From: an uncultured Rhodanobacter sp.
GTDB taxonomy: Bacteria; Pseudomonadota; Gammaproteobacteria; Xanthomonadales; Rhodanobacteraceae
NCBI GenBank assembly: GCA_937906285.1
Contig: CALCWL010000062.1
Location: 1-6,279, forward strand
Direction of reading: 5' to 3'
DNA length: 6,279 nucleotides
Part shown: one piece after another, positions 1-6,268 of the stretch
How the letters are laid out: the number at the start of each line of letters is the position of its first letter
Position numbering within the stretch: position 1 is the first letter of the stretch
Notes under the pieces: model-generated
Database searches by the model: none
What the model saw: the letters and a program-made list of their open reading frames with translations, nothing else
What the model was told of the DNA's origin: nothing
Made by a program: the position numbers and the translations under genes

Positions 1-1684
1 TGAATTCGTCCATGCACACGCGGTTGCGGCCGCGCAGTTTGGCGCGGTACATCGCCTGGTCGGCGCGGTCGATCAGCAATTCGAGGGTGTCGCCGCGCTG
101 GCGCATGGCCACGCCGATGCTGACGCTGAGCAGTTGCTCCTCGTCGCGCACCGGGATTTCAAGTCGGTGCACGCGGCGGCACAGGCGGGTGGCCACCTGC
201 ATCGCCTCCTGCGCGTCGATGCCGTCCAGCATCGCCACGAACTCCTCGCCGCCGTAGCGGCCGAACAGGTCGCCTGGCCGAAGTTCCGCGCTGAGCGTGG
301 TGGCCACGGCCACCAGCGCGCGGTCGCCGGTATTGTGGCCGTGGTGGTCGTTGAGCTGCTTGAAGTGATCCAGGTCGAGGAACAGCACCGCGATCGAAGG
401 CGCCTGGCTGTTCGCCAGCAGCGCGTCGGCGCGCTCGGTCCAGGCGCGGCGGTTGAGCAGGCGGGTGAGCGCGTCGTGGTCGGCCAGCACCTGCACCACG
501 TCGCGATCCTGACGCAGTTGCAGGGCGCGATCGGCCAGGCCCAGCGACAGCACCATCGCCTCGAAGGCGCCGCCGGCGAGGCTGAGATCGTTGAGCCAGT
601 CGATGCGGGGCAGGGCACCGTTGACCTGCGCGCTGGTCAACGCGGTCAGCAGCAGCAATGGCGTCCAGCCGGCGAGGAAAAACCAGGCCTGGCGCGAGCC
701 GCGCAGCGCAGCGATTGCCCCGGCCACCAGCAACAGCAGCGCGCCGATCATCAGCAGCGGGTTGAGCAGGGCCTGCGCCATCGAGATCAGCAGCGGGATG
801 CCGCTGCAGCGCATCAGCACCAGCTGAAGCATGCCCACCGCCACGGCCACCACCGGCACCTGCAACAGGCGGGCGTGGCGACGCAAGTCGCAGAACCGCA
901 TCATGAACAACGAGGCGAACGTCACCGACAAGGCGACCGCCACCGCGCCGACCATGATGCTGGAGTCGACCAGCCATTGCCAGCGCAGCGGATGGAACAC
1001 GAAGCCGGTCTGCATGCCCTGGATCAGCCCGTAGCAGACGATGTAGCCGGCATACCAGGCGTAGGTGATGTCGCGCAGCATCAGCGAGAAAAACAACGCC
1101 ATCATCACCATCGCCAGCATCACCGCGAAGCAGGTGCTGGCGAATACCAGCCATTGGGTATCGCGCTGCAGGTACTCGTCCCAGGGCAGGATGCGAAAGC
1201 GGATCGGTGCGCTGACGGTTTGCGTCGGCTCCACGCGCAGCAGGATCGGCGTGGATGCGGGCCGGCCCGCCGGCAAGCGCCACGCCAGCCGGCCGTGGCC
1301 GTGGCCGCGGGCGCTGAAATCGTTCATCGCCAATCGATGCGCCTGGTCGCCGTCGAACACGCTGACCGCACCCATCGGCGCCGGGTACACGGTGAGCACG
1401 CGATCTTCGTTGTTCCACGGCGGCTGCGCAGCGATCACCACCCAGCTGCCCAGCTCGTTGCGCGGAAAACGTTGCAGCATGGACGGGTCGAAGCTCTTCA
1501 TGCGGCCGCTGCGATAGGCGTCCATCACGCCCTGCGGCGTATCGCCCGCGGCAACTTCCTGCCAGGCGCCATTGAGCGGCATGCCGGCGGCATGGGCGAC
1601 GCCGATCCAGAGCAGCAGCAAGCCGAGCAGGGGCGCCCAGCGGCCTCGGCCTCGGATGGCTGGCAATGTGACCGGCTTCACCAC
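1..1684 (-). CDS. Membrane diguanylate cyclase, 7TMR-DISM sensor plus GGDEF domain (3' end cut by window edge)
   Basis: Predicted to make cyclic di-GMP from two GTP at the inner membrane in response to an unknown periplasmic signal. The window covers 561 residues with no stop before the edge. Residues 1-32 form a signal peptide: basic start, LLGLLLLWIGV core, AHA cleavage site. Residues about 33-177 look like the periplasmic 7TMR-DISMED2 module. Seven hydrophobic helices span about 179-385 and end in EAMVLSLGLADR, typical of 7TM-DISM proteins, followed by a short signalling helix. The GGDEF domain begins at LTRLLNR (406-412) and keeps LDLDHFK (436-442), GGEEF (478-482), SIGVA and AMYRAK, so it should be catalytically active. 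RPGD at 469-472, five residues before GGEEF, is an intact RxxD inhibitory I-site. No EAL domain is seen. The start is the first of two tandem GTG codons (1684 or 1681): no in-frame ATG precedes the signal peptide and AGGAAA lies 6 nt upstream. It is separated from mfd by 352 bases with its own promoter candidate. The ligand is unknown. Confidence 0.95.
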   Translation of the reverse strand, partial: MVKPVTLPAIRGRGRWAPLLGLLLLWIGVAHAAGMPLNGAWQEVAAGDTPQGVMDAYRSGRMKSFDPSMLQRFPRNELGSWVVIAAQPPWNNEDRVLTVYPAPMGAVSVFDGDQAHRLAMNDFSARGHGHGRLAWRLPAGRPASTPILLRVEPTQTVSAPIRFRILPWDEYLQRDTQWLVFASTCFAVMLAMVMMALFFSLMLRDITYAWYAGYIVCYGLIQGMQTGFVFHPLRWQWLVDSSIMVGAVAVALSVTFASLFMMRFCDLRRHARLLQVPVVAVAVGMLQLVLMRCSGIPLLISMAQALLNPLLMIGALLLLVAGAIAALRGSRQAWFFLAGWTPLLLLTALTSAQVNGALPRIDWLNDLSLAGGAFEAMVLSLGLADRALQLRQDRDVVQVLADHDALTRLLNRRAWTERADALLANSQAPSIAVLFLDLDHFKQLNDHHGHNTGDRALVAVATTLSAELRPGDLFGRYGGEEFVAMLDGIDAQEAMQVATRLCRRVHRLEIPVRDEEQLLSVSIGVAMRQRGDTLELLIDRADQAMYRAKLRGRNRVCMDEF

Positions 1685-1690
1685 TCGGCT

Positions 1691-1696
1691 TTTCCT
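1691..1696 (-). promoter_or_regulatory. Ribosome binding site deciding a GTG start of the cyclase
   Basis: AGGAAA on the minus strand lies 6 nt before the first GTG (1684) and 9 nt before the second (1681). Both spacings are workable, so the exact GTG is undecided. The in-frame upstream stretch back to the TAG at 1816-1814 has no ATG, and starting there would put the signal peptide internal. This supports the GTG pair. Confidence 0.6.
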
Positions 1697-1830
1697 GTTC
1701 TGCGCGAATTGCGGGTGGGTCCGCGCGCGGGGCTTCTGTGGCCCATGACTCGATTTGTCCGTGGATGCTGGCCTGCGGGATGCAAACGAGGCCAACTTCC
1801 AACGCTGCACGATCTAAAGTCAGGATGTCA

Positions 1831-1846
1831 AGCACGGGTCGTGCCA
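1831..1846 (-). promoter_or_regulatory. Sigma-54 (RpoN) promoter for the cyclase gene
   Basis: The minus strand reads TGGCACGACCCGTGCT. Against the established RpoN consensus TGGCACG-RNNN-TTGCW it differs at one defined position (GTGC for TTGC). The -24 GG (1845-1844) and -12 GC (1833-1832) are exactly 10 nt apart, the invariant spacing. Transcription would begin near 1821-1818, giving a leader of about 135 nt before the GTG start. Part of the match also forms a GCACG/CGTGC inverted repeat, so a repressor operator is an alternative reading. The promoter call is inference from sequence; the match and its orientation towards the cyclase make it fairly strong. Confidence 0.65.
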
Positions 1847-1855
1847 TGTCATGGC
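1843..1855. repeat. Perfect palindrome just upstream of the sigma-54 site
   Basis: GCCATG-T-CATGGC is a perfect 6+1+6 inverted repeat whose left edge overlaps the -24 element. It could be an operator for a dimeric regulator acting on the promoter, or chance. No known regulator site is recognised. Confidence 0.4.
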
Positions 1856-1932
1856 CTGGGGGGAAAGGCGACCGGCGGCAGCGGCGAGTGTGGGGCCATG
1901 CTTCCGTGGTCGAAGGAGACGGCCTGCAGGGA

Positions 1933-1950
1933 CCAAAGCGGACGCTTTGG
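1933..1950. repeat. 8-bp dyad: possible enhancer site or mfd terminator stem
   Basis: CCAAAGCG-GA-CGCTTTGG is a perfect 8-bp inverted repeat with a 2-nt centre, and flanking GACC/GGTC can extend it with one bulged base. It is centred about 120 bp upstream of the predicted sigma-54 start, inside the usual range for an enhancer-binding activator. It also lies about 90 nt past the mfd stop and could form an RNA stem, but no U-tract follows on the minus strand, so an intrinsic terminator is less likely. Function is inferred; the symmetry is seen. Confidence 0.45.
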
Positions 1951-1987
1951 GTCACTCTCTGCACCCAGCCCGGCAAGGTGGCTCCGC

Positions 1988-2002
1988 AGCCAAAGCGTGG
2001 CT
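1988..2002. repeat. Second short dyad sharing the CAAAGCG core
   Basis: AGCCA-AAGCG-TGGCT is a 5-bp inverted repeat around AAGCG. It shares the CCAAAGCG octamer with the dyad at 1933-1950 and is centred about 53-54 bp from it, close to five helical turns. It may be a second binding site for the same protein, or part of a dispersed intergenic repeat. Confidence 0.35.
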
Positions 2003-2030
2003 TCCTGCCGATGGAGGAGGCGGACGCTCG

Positions 2031-2045
2031 CCGCGCTCAGCGCGG
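2031..2045 (-). repeat. Hairpin with the mfd stop codon as its loop
   Basis: CCGCGC and GCGCGG pair perfectly around the three bases of the mfd stop codon (TGA, 2039-2037). With one bulged base the stem grows by two more pairs. It is GC-rich but has no following U-tract, so a classical intrinsic terminator is not supported. It could stabilise the mRNA 3' end, or simply reflect GC-rich coding sequence. Confidence 0.35.
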
Positions 2046-5000
2046 GCGGCGCGCGCCGAGTTGCACGAGCACGTCCTGTGCGCTGCGGATGCGTTCGCTG
2101 GCACCGGGCAGGTCGAGGATCACCCTCAGCTTGTCCTGGCCGTCGAGCTTGTACACGCGCGGCTGGGTCTGGATGAGCTTGATGATGGCCAGCGGATCGA
2201 CCTCGGGCTTCTCGCGGAACACGATGCGGCCGCCGCTGGCGCCGAAGTCGAGCTTGCGGATGCCCAGCGGCGTGGCCATCAGCTTCAGGCTGGCCACCGC
2301 GAACAACTGCTTCGTCGGCTCGGGCAGCAGCCCGAAGCGGTCGATCATCTCCACCTGCAGGTCGCGCAGATCATCCTCGCTGCGCGCGCTGGCGATGCGC
2401 TTGTAGAGGGTCAGCCGCGTATGCACGTCGCTGAGGTAATCGTCGGGGATCAGTGCGGGCAGGTGCAGTTCGACTTCGGTCTCGTGTTCGCTGCTGAGGT
2501 CGAAGTCCGGCACCTTGCCCGACTTCAGTGCGCGCACGGCGCGATCCAGCAGTTCGGTGTACAGGCCGAAGCCGATCTCCTGGATCTGCCCGGACTGTTC
2601 GTCGCCGAGCAGTTCCCCGGCACCGCGGATTTCCAGATCGTGCGTGGCCAGGGTGAAGCCGGCACCGAGTTCCTCCAGCGAGGCCAGCGCCTCCAGCCGC
2701 TTCTGCGCGTCGGCGGTGATCGAGCGGCGGTCCGGCACCACCAGGTACGCATACGCGCGGTGGTGAGAACGGCCCACGCGCCCGCGCAGCTGATGCAACT
2801 GGGCCAGGCCGAAGTGGTCGGCGCGGTCGATGATGATGGTATTGGCCGTCGGAATGTCGATGCCGGTCTCGATGATGGTGGTGCATACCAGCACGTTGAA
2901 GCGCTGGCGGTGGAAATCCGCCATCACCTGTTCCAGCTCGCGCTCGGGCATCTGGCCGTGGGCGATGCGGATGCGCGCATCGGGTACCAGCTCCTCAAGC
3001 TCGCGCACGGTGCGCTCGATGCTCTGCACCTCGTTGTGCAGGAAGTACACCTGGCCGCCGCGCGACAGCTCGCGCTGCAGCGCCTCGCGGATGGTCGCCG
3101 GATCCCACGCCGAGATGAAGGTGCGCACGGCGCTGCGATGCGCCGGCGGCGTGGCAATCAGCGACAGGTCGCGCAGGCCGGCCATCGCCATGTTCAAGGT
3201 GCGCGGGATCGGCGTGGCGGTCATCGTCAGCAGATCCACCTCGGCGCGCAGCTTCTTCAGCTGCTCCTTCTGGCGCACGCCGAAGCGTTGCTCCTCGTCG
3301 ACGATGACGAGGCCCAGGTTCTTGAACTTGATGTCCGACTGCAGCAGCTTGTGCGTGCCCACGATCACGTCGATCTGGCCGTCGGCCAGGCGCTTCAGCG
3401 CCTCGTTCACTTCCCTGGTGGACTTGAAGCGCGACAGCACGTCCACCCGCACCGGCCAGTCGGCGAAGCGGTCGGCGAAGTTGCGGTAGTGCTGCTGGGC
3501 GAGCACCAGCACCGCGACCTGCTTGCCGGCGCTGGCCGCGGCGACCGCGGCGCGCAGCGCGACTTCGGTCTTGCCGAAGCCGACGTCGCCGCAGATCACC
3601 CGGTCCATCGCGCGCGGTGCGGCGAGATCGTCCAGCACCGCCTCGATCGCGCTTTCCTGGTCAGGGGTTTCCTCGAACGGGAAGCTGCTGCCGAACTCTT
3701 CCACCAGCTGACGGTCGATCGGCAGCGACTCGCCGCCGCGCGCCTGCCGCTGGGCGTAGATCGCCAGCAGCTCGGCGGCGACGTCGCGCACCTTCTCCGC
3801 CGCCTTGCGGCGCGCGCGCTCCCACGCGTCGCCGCCCAGCGAGTGCAGCGGCGCCAGTTCCGGCGCCGTGCCGGAGTAGCGGCTGACCAGGCCGAGCTGC
3901 GACACCGGTACGTACAATTTGTCGCCCTTCGCGTACTCGATGACGAGGAACTCGCCGGCCATGCCGCCGACGTCCATCGACAGCAGCCCCTGGTAGCGGC
4001 CCACGCCGTGATCCACGTGCACGATCGGCGCGCCGATGGTGAGTTCGGTGAGATCGCGGATGATCGTGTCGGGATCGCGCGCCGTGCCACGCCGGCGTTT
4101 GCGCTCGCGCTCGTTGCGCACGCGCTCGCCGTAGAGCTCGCGCTCGGTGAGCACCGTCAATACCGGTTTGGTCAGCGCAAAGCCCTGCTCAAGCGGTGCG
4201 ATGGTGATGGCCAAGCGCGGAAGGGTTGGTTCGTCATCGGCGCTTTCGCCGGGATGACGACCGATAAAGGCCGACCAGTTCTCGACGTGCTCGGGTTTCA
4301 GTCCCACGCTTGCCAGCGTCTCGACCAGCGCCTCGCGTCGCCCCGCCGAGTCCGCGGCGATCAGTACGCGGCCCGGATAGCCGGCGAGGAAATGCCGCAG
4401 CGAGGTGCCCGGCTCCTCGCCCTTGCGATTCAGCGGCAGCTCCGGCGCCGGCTGGGTGCCGGCGTCGACGGCATGCTCGTGGCCGGGCCCGACCATTTCC
4501 ACGCGCAGGCGCCTGTTGAACTGCTCGCGCAGCTTGTCCGGCGGGAGGTACAGCTCGGCTGGCGGCAGCACCGGGCGCTCGATGTCATGCGCGCGCTGGT
4601 CGTAGCGCTCCAGCGTCTGCGCCCAGAACTGGTCGGCGGCTTCGCCGGCGCCTTCGCCGAGCACGAACAGCGCGTCGTCGGCGAGGTAGTCGAACAAGGT
4701 TGCGGTCTGTTCGAAGAACAAAGGCAGGTAGTACTCGATGCCGCCGGGCGTGACGCCCTCCTTCATGTCCTGGTACAGCGGGCAGCGGCGCACGTCGATC
4801 GGGAAGCGCTCGCGCAGGTTGGAGCGGAATTCCTTCGCCGCCTCCTCGGTGAGCGGGAACTCGCGGGCGGGCAGCAACTCGACGCGTTCCACCTGCTGCT
4901 GCGAACGCTGCGTCTCGGGATCGAAGCTGCGGATCGACTCGACCTCGTCGTCGAACAACTCGATGCGGTACGGCTCGGCGGTGCCCATCGGAAAGATGTC

Positions 5001-5513
5001 CAGCAGCGCGCCGCGCACGGCGAAGTCGCCCGGCTCGGCCACCTGCGGCACGTGGCGGTAACCGGACGCTTCCAGCCGGCGCTGCTCGGCGGCCAGGTCA
5101 AGCTGCTGACCCTTCGACATCACCAGGCCGGAGCCGGTGATGTGGGCGCGCGGCGCGATCCGCTGCATCAGCGTGGCCACCGGCACCACCAGCACGCCGC
5201 GCTTGACGCCGGGCAGGCGGTACAGCGTGGCGATGCGTTGCGAGACGATTTCCGGATGCGGACTGAACGCGTCGTAGGGCAGCGTCTCCCAGTCCGGGAA
5301 TTGCAGCACCGGCAGGCCGTCGGCAAAGATGCCCAGCTCCGCTTCGAGTGCCTGCGCGCGCTGGGTGTCGCGCGCCACCACTACCAGCAGGCCTTCATGC
5401 GTGCGCGCCGCCTCGGCCAGCAGCAAGGCGCGCGCCGAACCGTGCGGCGGCAGCCAGTAGCGGCGCTGCTTGGGCGTGGTGGGGAGAGGTGGATGCTTGA
5501 TCGGACCGGACAT
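2037..5513 (-). CDS. mfd: Transcription-repair coupling factor Mfd (TRCF), with a gap in helicase motif Ia
   Basis: Mfd is a cytoplasmic ATP-driven DNA translocase that pushes stalled RNA polymerase off lesions and recruits UvrA. At 1158 aa it matches the usual size (about 1150). Residues 1 to about 350 are the UvrB-like N-terminal module (FPDWETLPYDAFSPH, GDFAVRGALLDIFP). The CarD-like RNA polymerase-binding domain spans about 490-590 (VHVDHGVGRYQG from 498). The RecG-type motor has Walker A GDVGFGKT (642-649, Lys648), DEEQ (739-742), TATPIPRT, ETGIDIPTANTIII and QLRGRVGRS. The C-terminal D7 domain keeps LQVEMIDRFGLLP. Two oddities: motif Ia reads VAVLV-LAQQHY where the family has VAVLVPTTLLAQQHY, a loss of four residues at 670/671, and a REP-like palindrome encodes residues 419-428. 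The ATG at 5513 is forced by an in-frame TAG 6 nt upstream. No Shine-Dalgarno sequence is visible. The identity is certain; full activity is in doubt because of the motif Ia gap. Confidence 0.98.
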   Translation of the reverse strand: MSGPIKHPPLPTTPKQRRYWLPPHGSARALLLAEAARTHEGLLVVVARDTQRAQALEAELGIFADGLPVLQFPDWETLPYDAFSPHPEIVSQRIATLYRLPGVKRGVLVVPVATLMQRIAPRAHITGSGLVMSKGQQLDLAAEQRRLEASGYRHVPQVAEPGDFAVRGALLDIFPMGTAEPYRIELFDDEVESIRSFDPETQRSQQQVERVELLPAREFPLTEEAAKEFRSNLRERFPIDVRRCPLYQDMKEGVTPGGIEYYLPLFFEQTATLFDYLADDALFVLGEGAGEAADQFWAQTLERYDQRAHDIERPVLPPAELYLPPDKLREQFNRRLRVEMVGPGHEHAVDAGTQPAPELPLNRKGEEPGTSLRHFLAGYPGRVLIAADSAGRREALVETLASVGLKPEHVENWSAFIGRHPGESADDEPTLPRLAITIAPLEQGFALTKPVLTVLTERELYGERVRNERERKRRRGTARDPDTIIRDLTELTIGAPIVHVDHGVGRYQGLLSMDVGGMAGEFLVIEYAKGDKLYVPVSQLGLVSRYSGTAPELAPLHSLGGDAWERARRKAAEKVRDVAAELLAIYAQRQARGGESLPIDRQLVEEFGSSFPFEETPDQESAIEAVLDDLAAPRAMDRVICGDVGFGKTEVALRAAVAAASAGKQVAVLVLAQQHYRNFADRFADWPVRVDVLSRFKSTREVNEALKRLADGQIDVIVGTHKLLQSDIKFKNLGLVIVDEEQRFGVRQKEQLKKLRAEVDLLTMTATPIPRTLNMAMAGLRDLSLIATPPAHRSAVRTFISAWDPATIREALQRELSRGGQVYFLHNEVQSIERTVRELEELVPDARIRIAHGQMPERELEQVMADFHRQRFNVLVCTTIIETGIDIPTANTIIIDRADHFGLAQLHQLRGRVGRSHHRAYAYLVVPDRRSITADAQKRLEALASLEELGAGFTLATHDLEIRGAGELLGDEQSGQIQEIGFGLYTELLDRAVRALKSGKVPDFDLSSEHETEVELHLPALIPDDYLSDVHTRLTLYKRIASARSEDDLRDLQVEMIDRFGLLPEPTKQLFAVASLKLMATPLGIRKLDFGASGGRIVFREKPEVDPLAIIKLIQTQPRVYKLDGQDKLRVILDLPGASERIRSAQDVLVQLGARRPR
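4232..4259. repeat. REP-like palindrome embedded in the mfd reading frame
   Basis: Arms CGTCATC-GGCG (4232-4242) and CGCC-GG-GATGACG (4247-4259) form an 11-bp stem with a CTTT loop and a 2-nt bulge. On the minus strand it begins CGTCATCCCGGCGAAAGC, the style of short palindromes scattered between genes in many Xanthomonadales and other proteobacteria. Here it lies inside mfd and is read in frame as RHPGESADDE (residues 419-428), in a linker between the UvrB-like module and the RNA polymerase-binding domain. From memory, E. coli Mfd is about a dozen residues shorter here. The stem is seen; the REP identity is inference. Confidence 0.6.
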
Positions 5514-5521
5514 AGCCGACT

Positions 5522-5527
5522 AGTGTA
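5522..5527 (-). promoter_or_regulatory. Candidate -10 element for a leaderless mfd transcript
   Basis: TACACT on the minus strand (four of six to TATAAT) ends 8 nt before the mfd ATG at 5513. A start 6-8 nt downstream of a -10 would place the 5' end at or just before the ATG. This fits the lack of any Shine-Dalgarno sequence in the 20 bases before it. No good -35 hexamer is seen about 17 bp upstream (GCAGCC), so the call is weak. Confidence 0.3.
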
Positions 5528-5599
5528 ACGCGGTGGCCCGGTCGGGCTGCGCAGGGCAGGCACCGCCCGCCACAGCGAGTCACGTCGACTGAAGAGCCT

Positions 5600-5614
5600 G
5601 CGGGCAGTGCCCGC
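5600..5614 (-). terminator. GC hairpin immediately after the acetyltransferase stop
   Basis: GCGGGC-ACT-GCCCGC (or seven pairs with a one-base loop) begins two bases past the TAA at 5618-5616. It is a compact perfect stem, but the downstream sequence (AGGCTCTTCAG) has only scattered T, so termination may be partial. A similar GGGC/GCCC pairing occurs at 5554-5568. If it terminates, mfd depends on its own promoter in the 102-base gap. Confidence 0.4.
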
Positions 5615-5615
5615 C

Positions 5616-6218
5616 TTACAGCTTCAGGGTGATCAGCGCCGTACCGGGTTCGTCGGGAATCGCGCGCTGAGTGAAACCCAGCTCCTTGCACAGCTGCAGC
5701 ATCGGCCGGTTTTCCTGCAGCACGTAACCCCACAGTTCGTACAGGCTGCGGCGCCGGCAATCATCGACCAGCCGCTGCATCAGCAGCGCGCCGAGGCCGA
5801 TGCGGCTCCAGGCGTGCTCCACCAGCACCGAGAACTCGGCAGTGTCGGTGGTGTCGTCGACGTAGATGCGCCCCACGCCACGCATCTCCGCCGGGTGGAG
5901 AGATTCGTCCATCAACACGAAGGCGGTTTCGCGCGAGGGGTCGATCCGGCACAACTGCTGCGCCATCGGCGTGGGCAGTTCGGACATCGCGTGCAGGAAG
6001 CGGCGGCGGATCTCCTCCGGCGACAAGCGGGTGAAACAGCGCTGCATCGCCGCCACGTCACCCGGTTCGATCATCCGCAGGGTCAGTTCGCGCTCGTCCT
6101 GCGTACGTACCTTCTCCCCGGCGGCCGGGGCGAAGGGTTTTGGGGCAAATCGCTGCCCGCTGCGCGGCGGCAGCGAGGCATGTGACGCAGGGGAAACGAA
6201 GTCGATGGCGGGAATCAT
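5616..6218 (-). CDS. GNAT-family N-acetyltransferase
   Basis: A stand-alone 200-residue GNAT protein, predicted to move acetyl from acetyl-CoA to an amine of an unknown substrate. Residues 1-42 look like a flexible, Ala/Pro-rich leader. The fold starts at ELTLRMIEPGD (44-54), then LSPEEIRRRFLH (65-76), GVGRIYVDD (114-122), AEFSVLVE (127-134), and the CoA-binding loop SRIGLGALL (138-146). YELWGYVLQENRPMLQLCKELGF (160-182) is the usual last motif with the Asn before alpha-4. The loop has Ser where the consensus Q/R-x-x-G-x-G/A has Gln or Arg. The LSPEEIRRRF and MAQQLCRIDPSRETAFV stretches resemble the GNAT domain of Pat/YfiQ-type protein lysine acetyltransferases, but the acyl-CoA synthetase-like part is absent, so a protein substrate is only a suggestion. 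The ATG at 6218 has GGAA 5 nt upstream. It lies 102 bases ahead of mfd on the same strand, with a hairpin between them. Confidence 0.9.
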   Translation of the reverse strand: MIPAIDFVSPASHASLPPRSGQRFAPKPFAPAAGEKVRTQDERELTLRMIEPGDVAAMQRCFTRLSPEEIRRRFLHAMSELPTPMAQQLCRIDPSRETAFVLMDESLHPAEMRGVGRIYVDDTTDTAEFSVLVEHAWSRIGLGALLMQRLVDDCRRRSLYELWGYVLQENRPMLQLCKELGFTQRAIPDEPGTALITLKL

Positions 6219-6239
6219 GGGCGTTCCATACTTTTGCGT

Positions 6240-6268
6240 ATTGTGTGCAATGCAGCATGATTATGCAA
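6240..6268 (-). promoter_or_regulatory. Possible sigma-70 promoter of the acetyltransferase gene
   Basis: TTGCAT (6268-6263) and CACAAT (6245-6240) are 17 bp apart on the minus strand, giving three of six and four of six matches to the -35 and -10 consensus. The start would fall near 6233, leaving a leader of about 15 nt that contains the GGAA ribosome site. An overlapping CATAAT (6265-6260) is a better -10, but its -35 would lie at or beyond the window edge. The region is clearly AT-richer than its surroundings, which supports a promoter here. Confidence 0.4.

Larger units (their letters stand above)
1685..2036. other. Intergenic region between mfd and the cyclase gene
   Basis: These 352 bases hold no convincing gene; open frames through it are continuations of shadow frames. 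From the mfd side leftwards it contains the end of a hairpin at the mfd stop, two dyads sharing CAAAGCG (1988-2002 and 1933-1950), a perfect 6+1+6 palindrome (1843-1855), a sigma-54-type promoter (1831-1846), a leader of about 135 bases, and the cyclase RBS. In the leader, TGGCCT (1769-1774) and AGGCCA (1789-1794) can pair into a hairpin with a 14-nt loop. I saw no c-di-GMP riboswitch core there. Confidence 0.7.

Noticed and set aside
1685..1820. c-di-GMP riboswitch (GEMM) in the cyclase leader
   Set aside because: The leader lacks the conserved GEMM core and tetraloop-receptor features; only a simple TGGCCT/AGGCCA hairpin is present.
1826..1831. TTGACA as a sigma-70 -35 element for the cyclase
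   Set aside because: The hexamer is perfect, but no -10-like sequence lies 16-19 bp downstream (GCAGCG region). It also overlaps the edge of the better-supported sigma-54 site.
159..1976. Minus-strand open frame of 605 codons overlapping the cyclase
   Set aside because: It is a different frame from the one encoding the signal peptide, seven helices and GGEEF; the translation is Arg/Pro/Ala-rich frame noise.
134..2176. Plus-strand open frame of about 680 codons across the cyclase gene
   Set aside because: It is antisense to the 7TMR-DISM/GGDEF gene, has a His/Gln/Arg-rich composition, and runs through the intergenic region into the end of mfd; no family resemblance is seen.
3490..3520. Frameshift or pseudogene call for mfd at the motif Ia gap
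   Set aside because: The missing stretch is exactly four codons, the frame continues to a normal C-terminus, and all later motifs are intact, so the gene is kept as a CDS with a noted defect.
1851..5528. Very long plus-strand open frame (over 1200 codons) antisense to mfd
   Set aside because: It mirrors mfd codon structure in GC-rich DNA, its product is a low-complexity run rich in His, Gln, Arg and Ala with no recognisable domain, and mfd on the other strand is unmistakable.
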